Positions 24,700 through 35,100 of a stretch of DNA of 64,000 nt are shown in pieces. The stretch lies in contig VSDK01001250.1 of NCBI GenBank assembly GCA_009767595.1, positions 255,422 to 319,421 on the forward strand, given 5' to 3'. The position numbers and the translations under genes are program-made. Below the pieces are notes generated by a model. The model worked only from the letters and a program-made list of their open reading frames with translations. It searched no databases and was not told where the DNA came from. Source of the DNA: Symbiodinium kawagutii. Lineage: Eukaryota; Sar; Dinophyceae; Suessiales; Symbiodiniaceae. Position 1 is the stretch's first letter. Each line of letters starts with the position of its first letter.

Positions 24700-24813
24700 C
24701 AGGTGGGGGCCCCAAACATTACAAGTTGGTTCATAAGCCACTGAACTACAGTTGTATCTACCACAACTGGTAGCTACCTTAGTGATGTGCACCAACTTAG
24801 TTGGCCTACCTTG
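24700..24813. mobile_element. family A inverted-repeat element
   Basis: The left end CAGGTGGGGGCCCC and right end TTGGCCTACCTTG are a degenerate inverted pair around TACAAGTTGGTTCATAAGCC. It begins about 38 nt downstream of the exon ending at 24662. Confidence 0.65.
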
Positions 24814-25018
24814 CAGGGGATTTGACAACATGAGACAACTCGTGCAAAGGTATACCATGGACGAAGGGGCGAGGAGGTTGAGATCTATCCACCCCTGATA
24901 GGAGATAACATGGCCGTGGCATTGCGGAGATGCTCTTCCAACACACTCTCGTCATATGTGGCTGGTGGTTTGCTTTCAAATGTTGTGGTTTGTGCGTGTT
25001 GGTCTCCAACGGACAGAA

Positions 25019-25440
25019 TCACTTGTTTGTAGGATTTTGATGGATTTTGCAGGTGGCATGGGCAGTTTCAGTGAAGGCACAGATGCGAACCGATCCTGAA
25101 GGATCCTGGATTAGGTTCAAAATTTCAGACTGCCACTCCTCTTCATTCTGCCATTGAAGAAAATGCACCAAGCAAAAAATTTGATCGGACCTTTTGTAGA
25201 TCAGACTTTGGACAAAGTCACTCTCAAAAATCTGAGGCCTTTTCGCACCATACAGATTCTGTATTCTGAAGAACTCGTATTTTTTTGGGCAAAAAGTGGT
25301 CTTTTCCAAGACCCCAGACTAGCCTGGAATCCTTGGGACCATCACCGGTCCCGCCCTGAGCTCAGCCGGTTTGAAGTGCCGAGCTTGGTCAGGAAATTCT
25401 GGGTGTCGATGAATAGTCACATCTGATCACCGCTGGGTTA
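25019..25440. other. open frames on both strands, coding status unresolved
   Basis: A 96-codon - strand frame (25019-25309; FLQWQNEEEWQSEILNLIQD) and a 90-codon + frame (25154-25426; SRPELSRFEVPSLVRKFW) overlap. Neither has clear splice sites or a recognised family. Confidence 0.3.
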
Positions 25441-25619
25441 TTGGCACTTGTATTTGCACACATCGAAGTAGACAAACATAGATATGTGCTCATGTGTATT
25501 TGCATAGGTGCGTGTTTGATACTTGAGTCTTGGTTAATTTAAATCACCATTGATAAATTATGTTTGTGGTGATGTCATGTTGTCCTTTGCCACTTTCACC
25601 TTCCAACTGCACCTTCCAG

Positions 25620-25734
25620 GAATGCTTTCTTAGAGGCTGGCATCATTTGGGTCAGCATCAGTGGGGCAAGAAGCCAGAGTCCGAGGGTTATGAGGACAGC
25701 ATGCAGCTATGCGCTGCGATTTCGTGGCGAGTCA
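25620..25734 (+). CDS. candidate exon, possibly N-terminal part of the CCR4-type gene
   Basis: After CTTCCAG|G the best RNY frame reads NAFLEAGIIWVSISGARSQS, then VMRTACSYALRFRGES, ending at TCA|GTACCA in phase 0. Phases match both the preceding exon (24662) and the following one (26519). No domain is recognised. Confidence 0.52.
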
Positions 25735-25930
25735 GTACCATCAAAGTGGTATGCCATGCTATGCGGATAGTTTTTCAACAGGAGTGTGCGTTTAATAGAT
25801 TTTTGGAGGCTATGAGAAGTTTTTCTGTTTTTAATGTTTTGAAATATTTGTTTGTCAAGCTATGGCCATGGTGAGTTTCTCATATGTTTTTTTGATTGAA
25901 TTTGCTATTTAATCGGGGGATATCGAGGGT

Positions 25931-26113
25931 TATAAGGAGACAGCTATAAGGAGACAGCTCTAAGGAGACAGCTATCAGGAGACGGCTATGGAAAAACTGC
26001 GATTAGGAGACAGCTATCAGGAGACAGCTATAGGGAGACAGCTATAGGGAGACAGCTATAGGGAGACAGCTATAGGGAGACAGCTATAAGGAGACAGCTA
26101 TAAGGAGACAGCT
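25931..26113 (+). repeat. 14-bp minisatellite (GGAGACAGCTATAR)n
   Basis: About a dozen units of GGAGACAGCTATAG/A follow each other, with one interruption (GGAAAAACTGCGATTA) near 25990. Confidence 0.93.
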
Positions 26114-26146
26114 AGAATTATATAAGCTAACTTCCTGATGTATCCC

Positions 26147-26280
26147 GTGGTGCCGCCAGCGACAGGAGCTCCTAGGAGAGTGGACCCAAGTGGCATCGAC
26201 TCGGCAGTACTGTCCCTCACAGAATGACATCAACCGACCTTTGCGCATGGATCCTCCGGCTGCGGTTACTGCGGGCCCAA
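26147..26280 (+). CDS. coding-like segment with an internal frame change
   Basis: From 26147 one frame reads VPPATGAPRRVDPSGIDSAV and stops at a TGA. From about 26223 a second frame reads NDINRPLRMDPPAAVTAGPN. The switch coincides with a CTCACAG|AAT acceptor-like site. This may be two exons, a frameshifted relic, or one real frame plus chance. Confidence 0.35.
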
Positions 26281-26518
26281 ACTGAGAGAGGTTGACTTGG
26301 CTCTTTAGCCACCATATTGCGTTCGAAAAACTTTGGAAAACCAGGTTGAACATGGAACCCAGGGTGATACACCAATTTGGTCGTGTGAGTTGACAGTTAT
26401 GTATGTGGCCATGCCCATGATTGTTATGGGGGAATTGGCCCAACCATGAGTTGATGGATAATGATGGGATATGATGGGTACGTGGCTCATTGTTGGTGTA
26501 CAACCCCTTTGGTCCCAG

Positions 26519-26655
26519 CACATGATGACACCAGCAGACGAGGGCAAAGCCATTGAGCCAAGATTTCAACTGATGGAGTTTGCTCCTTACCCTGCTGGAA
26601 GACATGGTTCCAGCGCGGATCCACGGGACATTTGTTGGTCGTCCTGTGTTGCCCT
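26519..26655 (+). CDS. probable N-terminal exon of the CCR4-type gene
   Basis: The exon runs from GGTCCCAG to CCCT|GTGAGC, starts in phase 0, and reads MMTPADEGKAIEPRFQLMEF, then PYPAGRHGSSADPRDICW. Plant-type CCR4 proteins carry an N-terminal region with a Tyr-Thr-Pro-(x)-Asp-Asp-x-Gly pattern before the nuclease domain. The TPADEGKAI element resembles it loosely, so membership is a family-based inference. The - strand frame at 26587-26946 overlaps it. Confidence 0.52.
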
Positions 26656-26946
26656 GTGAGCCGAGCTACTCCCGCGGGAGATGGGGATCCACCTGGTAGA
26701 GCTTGCGCTTCGCATAGCTTCGCCCCAAGCCTTGGTTGACTCCTGGCTCCACCATTGATGTGACACCTGGGCCAGGCATGGGGCCCAGGCCGCCAGGTGT
26801 CCGGCCCCGCCCAGGACATCATTCCATTGACGAAGGACGGCCGCGAGTGTGTGACTTCGAGACCAACGCGACGGGGGCGGGCGCAGGGGGCTGCGCACGA
26901 CAGCACGGCTGGTCCAGTTGCGGTGTAGCGGAGCGGTGGGAACCAC
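26587..26946 (-). CDS. long - strand frame in a GC-rich island, competing interpretation
   Basis: This is a 119-codon frame with strong RNY periodicity (VLGGAGHLAAWAPCLAQVSH, STKAWGEAMRSASSTRW). Because RNY is symmetric on the two strands and + frames are open in part of the island, coding on this strand is only possible. It conflicts with the exon at 26519-26655. Confidence 0.25.
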   Translation of the reverse strand: MVPTAPLHRNWTSRAVVRSPLRPPPSRWSRSHTLAAVLRQWNDVLGGAGHLAAWAPCLAQVSHQWWSQESTKAWGEAMRSASSTRWIPISRGSSSAHRATQDDQQMSRGSALEPCLPAG

Positions 26947-27271
26947 TTGGTTCTATAGAGGGCGCCCAGGAACCACATGCGCAGGGACTGTTCGCTGGTG
27001 GTTAGTAGTGGCACAGTCAGGGATTCAGCAGTCATAAACCACCATCAGTTGAACCGTCGTGGGGATTTACAATCGAATGCAAGGGGTGCACTAACATGGA
27101 GCCCGGAGTTTACCATCCTGTAGCCATTACGATCCATCAATCGTCATCGCGTGAGTCCTGAGTTTTGAGAAGCCATCTGTGGTGAAGGAGCATGAACTCC
27201 CTGGGATTCCACCACCAACGCGACGGTAGATCCATAGCTTGTAGCCCCTTTGAGTTCAACGCTGGCCTCAG

Positions 27272-27368
27272 GTGCAGGGAATGATGTCCATCACTACTGG
27301 CACGGTGATTCCAACACCCAAGGAAGCGCGCATGAGGCAGATGATTAGCCACTTGGAACGCCACAGAA
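27272..27368 (+). CDS. probable N-terminal exon of the CCR4-type gene
   Basis: After GCCTCAG|G it reads GMMSITTGTVIPTPKEARMR, then QMISHLERHR, ending near an AGAA|GTTGAT donor. Plant-type CCR4 proteins have a Val-Ile-Pro-x-Pro-(x)-Pro-Arg element shortly before the nuclease domain, and TVIPTPKEARMRQMI resembles it. A real exon is likely; its assignment is inference. Confidence 0.55.
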
Positions 27369-28255
27369 GTTGATCCTAACGACAGGAGACGATATACTGC
27401 GATGGTCAAGAATTGAGAAAAATCCAGACGTGTCCCATATTTCCGCAGGTGAGGTGATGCTTCAAGAATTGTGAACAAAACAACACATAAAATCACATAA
27501 TAAATTGTTTGCAGCAGGGTCTCCAGCGTATTATTGTCCCATCAGCCAGCACGGTGAGACATCGACGCACAACTTCCCAGTGTAATTTCGTCATATGTAT
27601 TTGGTTTCCGGCATCATATCAGCTGTGAATCATGCAGAACCGCAACGCTTTGTGAGTCCCAGGTCCTAGAGAGCGGTGAACTTCCAAGAAACAGTTGCTC
27701 AACAAGCCATGTTAGCCAACTGCGGTAAATAACTAATGGTTCACCAGCTATTGATGTTTGATAAAGCCATGTAACATACTCTAAGGGGACAACTGTTCAA
27801 ACCAACTCGATGTCTAATACACGGTTTGCAGAGATGGTTGGCATCGAGGGGAGCATTAATTTTTTGAATTAAGAGAGCCTGTGCATGTCCACATGCAGAT
27901 TTCACTTGCACGGGTGTTTCCAAAAATTGTCGGACTTCCAATGCTTCGACTCTATTTCAACTTTTTCAGGCGGAATTTCAGGCTATAAGGATTCCTGTAG
28001 TATTGCGTGTCCCCTTCTACCACTTTCCTCACTCCACTCAGTGACCCTTTTGTTCTCCACGCTGGGGACGGTGTATTGACTGCCAGCCCATGGTTACCAT
28101 CCCACCAAGACCTCCGTTGAAGAGCAAACATGTCATTTTTCGATCACCATGTGATGAGCGGAGCCTTCGCTAGTTTGAGGCGGGTAAGTGCCAATCTGTG
28201 ATGGCTTGTTTCCCATTGAAACTGTCATAGCTCGAACTGAGGTAATGGGGGCCAG

Positions 28256-28401
28256 TTCAATGCGGAATGGCTCAGCAAGCAGTTCAAGGCGGACACTGAT
28301 CATCTCAAAGCTTTGTGTTCGCAGCTGAGTAGTGATTTTCTCTTCGAGACAGTGCAGCGCTGCCTACATGAACAATGTAGGGCAGTAGTAGGGCAAATCT
28401 T
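28256..28401 (+). CDS. candidate exon upstream of the deadenylase domain
   Basis: Between GGGCCAG and a donor before the TGA at 28399, one + frame reads NAEWLSKQFKADTDHLKALC, then QLSSDFLFETVQRCLHEQC. It looks alpha-helical and RNY is strong. It lies between the exon at 27272 and the first nuclease-domain exon at 29118, so it probably belongs to that gene. Confidence 0.52.
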
Positions 28402-28772
28402 CTGAGAAGCCCTCACCAAAAAAGAACACACAAGTTTTTCCATTGATCCTACTGGATTTGGGGATGGTTTTCCGAATGGTTTTCCACACACACATCATAC
28501 ATCTAAACAGCAAGGTTGTGCATGGCAGCGTTGTCCGTCAATTGAAATGAATCTTGGCATGTCTCGGCTGTTGGGGTTTGAATGGTAGCAGTGGACAGCA
28601 CTGGCATGGTCAATTTCATCAATCCCCTTCTCCCCTTTGTCAGGCCGCCTTGGTCCCCCCGAGCTGTTGAACGATACGGAGTCAGGTAGGCCATTGGTAG
28701 GGAACCGTAGTGACCGAAGTAAGCCTCAAAAGCAACATGGAAACAGCATATTTAAAGATGGGGTTTATCAAT

Positions 28773-28881
28773 GGCAGTGGGTCAAAAGTCTGTACCCCTG
28801 GTTCCCCCATCATTAGCCATTATTTTCCCTATTATTGTTGGTTCTTAGCCCATATTGGTTGGTTCATGTTGACCCATAGGC
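28773..28881 (-). mobile_element. family B inverted-repeat element
   Basis: The element reads GGCAGTGGGTCAAAAGTC to ATGTTGACCCATAGGC and is in reverse orientation to the copies at 17.2 and 39.4 kb (GTACCCCTGGTTCCCCCATC inside). Confidence 0.72.
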
Positions 28882-29117
28882 ATACGGATTTTTCATTAAC
28901 AACATGCCAAAAACGGCTGAAACAAAGCTGCCCCAGCACCTCGCACGTGCCACTACAACGACCATTTGTATCCTCGCACGATGGCTGAAGTTGTTGACCA
29001 ACCGGTGGCCGTTTTTGACCTATGCGAATGGTTGTCCACAAGGGATTCCCCTAGCAAAACTAAACTGGCATAGTGTGACAATGCGGTGCCCTTACAGGGC
29101 CCTGGTCTGGGCCACAG

Positions 29118-32100
29118 GTCATGAACTGGAACATCCTGGCCGACCTCTATGCAACTGAAAACGCCTCTTGGCTGATGGGACCAGGTTCTGGGCTTGATTT
29201 TCCCAAGAAGCTTTCCAGCTGCCTTGTGACTATCATGCGAAGCTTGCTATGTTGCATTTCATTGTGGGTCATGTTACGTTCATTCTTATTGATGGTTTTC
29301 AACATCTCATTATTTTCTCCCAAATTTGGGATGCTTGGTTGGCTGGCTAATATTGGGGGGACGGGTTGAAATAACCACCAACCAGTTGTGACTTGTCCCC
29401 GCTTGCAAAGCTCGTTCGCAAAGGAGTGATGCTGATCATTTTCCATTGCCAGCCACGGGGCAGAGCAACAGTAGAACCAACACCCCACCAACTGAGGCAA
29501 CATGCAGGCGCAAACCATCCGCCACTCGACCATCACCACAGTTAGCACCCAAACAATTGGTTCGGCTGCAATAGTGGTCAATGATTGAGAATCATTGAAA
29601 GCGACTGGTCAATAGTCAATAGGAATCTGCTGCAGTAATGGTCAATGAGAATCCATGAAAGCGACTGGCTTTACAATGGCGCTTTGAACCATACTTATTT
29701 TCGGGAAATCGCTTCCAAGACACCGTCCGAAATGGTTGAAGGATGCACTTGTTTTCCGAGATTTTCATGGTTTTTCAAGTGGTGATATGGCTGTTTCTCA
29801 AAATGGGGGTGCCCCTAGATCGCCCTATATATTAACCATATACAAAATAAGAAACCAACTATATTTTGGATACCTCTATTTTGAAAAACACCCATATGTG
29901 TACTGATCTGTCAGCAAATGACGACCCCCAGTAGAATGTTCAATGGTAAGCAATGACGGTGAATCAATGGTCTGCCTTGCGCGGCGTTAGGTGTACCCCT
30001 ACTGCGAGAAGTGGGCCTTGTCCTGGAATTGGCGGAAACACTTGATCATCAAGGCCCCGCTGGCCCTTCCCTGGGCTTGCGCATGTCCAACCTCAGTGGG
30101 TTACGAGTTGATGAGAGATACCGGAGTTGATCCACCATCCGTATTGAGAATTGACCAGCTACATCAGAAAATTGAGCGTAGTTTTTGGTATATAGCAGAT
30201 CTTCCAATGGAGAGGTTGTATGGAAACATGTGGTGTTTGTGCCTAAAAAAGCCAGCATGAAAGCGGACAGACACAGAACAGACAACCAAATACGAATTGA
30301 AATGCGACAAATTGCTGCCTTGTTTGTTTCGGGTCATGGGTGATAGGTCACATTGTAGGCAGACTTGAGGCATTGGTAGTGGATATTGGAGAGAGTAGAT
30401 CGATGGGATAAGGATTGAATTAAATACTGAAACTATATCATCATATGACTCTAATTAACCAATATCAACCGATATGCCCAATAATTAAATCGTTCGGATC
30501 CCTATGTTTTCAATGATTGATATGGTAGATTCTGGTAGTAGTTTCTTGGTGCCTGTTGTTGCTAATTTGACTCGGGGAGCCCCGACGTTTGAATTTCGTA
30601 TTTGTGCCCCAGCTGGCCCTGGCGTCGGAATTTTCGCGAGCACTCCTGGGCTCGGAAGGTCTGATCAGAGTCACATTAGCTGGTTTCATATGGGGATTGA
30701 ACCATCAACAAAACATTCAAAGACTAAATTGATGGATTACTGAAGGGTTTTACTTGATAGATAAGAACATCAAATGATGGAAACATTCAAGTTTCACTTA
30801 AGGAACTGTTTTCTGAAGGGTTTTAGTTAATAAGAACATCGAATGCCAATTGAATAGCTAACTATAGTGATAAACCAATGCTGAGGCAGACTTTTCTGAA
30901 GGCGATGGAGAGAGAGAGAGAGAGAGAGTGACAAACCAGTTGATGACCATGTGAATATGGATTTTGTCGTTATACGCGTACACATAGATGTATGCAGTGT
31001 GTGTGTGTGTGTGTGCCAATGTGCGTGTGTACAATATATCTATTTCTCTCAGACCTATCTAGCTTCTATCTCATAAATAGGAAATATATCTTTGAATTTT
31101 GTCCTGTATAATCATAAGCATTTGTCGATAATTACAGCCGATGACGGGTGAATCCCTCTCACATAATCAAACCCCCATGTTTGGCACATGATCAGAACAC
31201 ATATCACCTTAGAGCTATGTCAGTCCCCACCCTTGTCCCTCCCCGACCAGGGTTAATCATGGGGGAAGACAGTAGTATCATCCTAGTTTCTTAGGAACCA
31301 AGATTCAGATCAACCAGGACAACAAATTCCCAGGAATACTCACAAGCATTTCACTAAGAACCCTGGCTACAAGGTGAGGCCCCCAACTTATAACTTAACT
31401 TGTAGGTTACTTGATTTTTTAAAAAATATGGGTCCCACCTTGTGGCTATCAACCATTATCACCCGCCTGTTTCGAAGCCTTGGCCGCCCTCATGGCAAAC
31501 ACGCCGCATTCACAGTTGTAAGCCGCTGGCCCCCGCGCAGGAGTTGAAGTCGATGGCCGCCGACATCATCACGCTGCAAGAGGCCGCGGGGCTGCCGATG
31601 ACCAGCAGGTCTACGCTTTGGACGGTGAATGGCGTAGGGTGGTGAATGGCTGGTTTAGTGGTGTTTATATGGAATGGCTAATTGTGGATCCCAAACAAGC
31701 AGGGGTGAAGCTACTTGTAGCTAATGGCAGGTTATATGGTGGTTATACGGTGGTTATATGTGGTTATAATGGTTGAGAGTTAGTGGTTAATAGTTTCTAA
31801 TAGTGGTTAATCAACCATCCATACTTGGATGTGCAGCTGGGGTTAGTTCACCATGGTTAATGGTGGTTATATGGAATGGCTAATGACTTAAAAAAATGAT
31901 TAGATAGTTAAGGGTTAATGGTGGTTAAAGAGTCAGTACCCCTGGGGTCTGGTACCAGCTGGTGGTTATATGGTTGATAGGTAATGGTTGATAGTGGTTG
32001 ATAGTAAATAGTGGTTCAGTAGTGGTTAAATAGTGGTTATTCTATATAAATGATTGTGGCAAATAGTGGTTTAATGACAAGTAAGCCATTGACGAATAGT

Positions 32101-35100
32101 GGTTAAGAATGGATTAGGGTAGTTAATAGTAAATAGGGGTTAATGACAATTAAAGATGACTAAATAGTTAATAGTTCAGTATGGTTTATGGTGGCTATAT
32201 GGTTGCTATTAAGTTGATATTGGTTTTTTTAGTGATTAAAGATGGATTGATAGTGGTTTGATACTGGTTTTATGGTGGTTTTTATGGCGTAAAATTGTTG
32301 ATTAAAAAAATGTTAATAGTGGGTTAATAGTGGTGTGTCTTGCTTAATGGTATCGACTGGCTACTCGTACTAGTGATAATACGAATTTGCTGATGGCTAG
32401 TGACCACTATGTATGGAGAATGTTTTTTAAATGGCTCATAGATGTAAATAGCGGCTAAGAATAGGGGGTGGCAACCAACAATAGTGGTGAAACAGCAGCC
32501 ACATGGTGGTTTCGAAACATCATTTGCTAATGGTTCGATGTTGACCTTGTGGCGGCTTCTTTGAATAGGGAATCTCAAAAAGAGGTGGCTTTATTACTTG
32601 AAATGATGAATATTGGATGATTTGGTAGCATCCCTATTTTGAGAAACACCCATTTGGGGTTTCTTAGCGTTGGCGTTGATTACTAAAGAAATCTAAAACT
32701 GGTAAATATTACTATGGCTTAAGATCAGGTAATGATTTGATATTTTGCATATGGTTTAAATCAAAGTAGTTGATATGTTGTTGGTCCTTCACGTGGCTCA
32801 CTGTGGTTTGAATGCTGGTTTTTTGAATGCTATCTATTATACTGGTGTCATTGGAGCCTCCATGGTTTGGAATGGTTAACGTGTGTTAAAGTGCTGGTAT
32901 AACAGTTTACCCAGAGTATTTGGCGATGTTGGATATTGGTTGATGATCGTCGGCAATAGCTAGGTAATGTTTGTATAATGGTGGGTGTATTGGTTGGAAA
33001 TCGTTGGCAAATGTTGGCAATGGTTGGTAAGTTATGGCTGAATAGTGGGCCTGATGACGATAGTTTTAGCAGTTTGAATTAGCTATTGCTGTTCCAGTAT
33101 TTTTTTCAATTAAATTGCTTAATATGTTTTTTTTTGCGATTTGAATGCTGGCTGCTGTTGGTTAAGCATCACCAATAGCTGCTTAATGTATCTTATATAA
33201 TGCCGCTGATTTTAATGCTGCATGATGCAGTATTACTATTTTTTCTTGGGGGGTTGAGGATGATTCATAGTAATCAATGCTTAACTGTTGAAAGTAGTAG
33301 TGGTTAATCATGGTGTTAATCATGATTACCGATTTTGAACCCAGTGGGAGTGAACTAAATGAAGATTCTCAAGTTGTAAAGTAGGGCATGCCTACAAATT
33401 GTGAATTTACACAGCCATCAAAGTGCTGGCACATTATTTTCATATCGCAGTTCAGTTAAACAAATGTTCTTCAAAATAATGGGATGTCGCAGTGGTTACT
33501 GGTACGTGCATACTCAGAAACCCACTTTGGGAGGTTCGGGGTAAGTCACCAGCTGTGGTGTGATTGCTGAAGGGTTGAAAAGTGGATCTCCTATCAGTCA
33601 TTCTTTGGTGGTTTTAGGTATTCTATATTTTGTTGATCATTTCATGGGACCACCATCCAGCTACTACCAAACCCCTAGAAATCCGGGCTCGCTATTTTGC
33701 TCAATGGTTGGGATAGCCGGTTGATCCATATTTTTGGGATAGTGATGTCCTTTGTTTTTCTCTCGGCTTTCCACCTCAGCAAAGACAGTTGGGCGAACCC
33801 CCAGTTTCAGTGGTGGCAGCGGTGAAACATCAGTGGTGGCAAGCAGGGCATGGGGCTGTCACTCGGCCAGGTTTCATCCGTAGTAGCAAGAGTACCTGTA
33901 GTGCATAGACTGCATAGATGTTCATCGTCAGTAGATGATGTGTCAGTAGTGGGTAATAGTAAAAGTAGACGGCAACAATTAACCAGAAGCTAATGTGAGC
34001 TAATGTTAGAAGGTGATTATAGAACCAGTAGCTGATAGTACCGGTGAGAATTGCAAAATGCTAGTGTTGTGATGTCAATTTTTCATACGGCGCACACCGT
34101 GAACCTAGGTAGTTTTCGGTAGATCAGATATAAGCTGCTTTATAAACACTCCTAAGTGTCAGTCTGTCATGTGTATCTCCCTCATACTCCATGTATGGCA
34201 CCTGGCTGGTGGGCTGGTGGGCCAGCCTTGCGAGCTCATCGTGCCACGGGCTTCCCGCAAGGTGCAGAAGGATGCCTATGAGGAGTGGTTTCGGCCCACC
34301 CTTCTCGAAGCAGGCTATGAAGGCATTTTTCAGCCGTGGCTCGGCGCGAACCATGCAGCAGGTAGGTTGGCATGACCTCCTTAATAGCAAGAGCATCCTG
34401 CTGAGAAAAGAGGGATATAATCACCATAAATCAACCATGTTTAGGGTATTCAGAATACATTCATACTATATGTAAATAAATAAATATATAAATAAATAAA
34501 TAAATAAATAAATAAATATATATATATATATATATAAAAATATATCGGCACATTTTAGCTGGAAAGGTGACCCTTCGAGGTGACCCTTCGGTTTTTCATC
34601 TACGAATGCGCGGCAGGAGTTGAAGGAACCGAGCCGCGATCCTTCAAGCCTTGGAACTGGACCCTGCAATGATGGATTTTAGCCCATTGCCAGGTTAGGG
34701 ACTACTAGAGGGTAGATGGAAAGTCCAAAATAATGGGAATGAAAATTAGCTTACAAAAACAGATGGAAATTCCATGGAATGGAATGACATGATATGCCCT
34801 CCTTCAAAGGGCAAGTGAGGTTAAGTGAGGGTCGAGGTGGCGCGCCTTTTTCGGATTTGCCCAGGAAAAAGCGTGAGCCCATCTTCCACCGTGGCAAGCC
34901 ACTCGGCAGTGAATCATGGGTCCCGGTGTGACTTTCAAGACAGTGGCTGTTGCCATGGTTCAACATGATGGGTACATAGACTTCATTCCAGCAGCCCCCA
35001 GTGGTAAACACTATGAAGTATGGATTTCACATGTTGGAAATTATTGGGTTCAATTTTGATGTGATTTTTGATGATCGTTTGCCACCAGTGAATTGCCCTT

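Noticed and set aside
26487..27035. 182-codon - strand frame in the GC-rich island
   Set aside because: One of several open frames in GC-rich DNA; codon periodicity is weaker than in the neighbouring - frame and the + strand exons.
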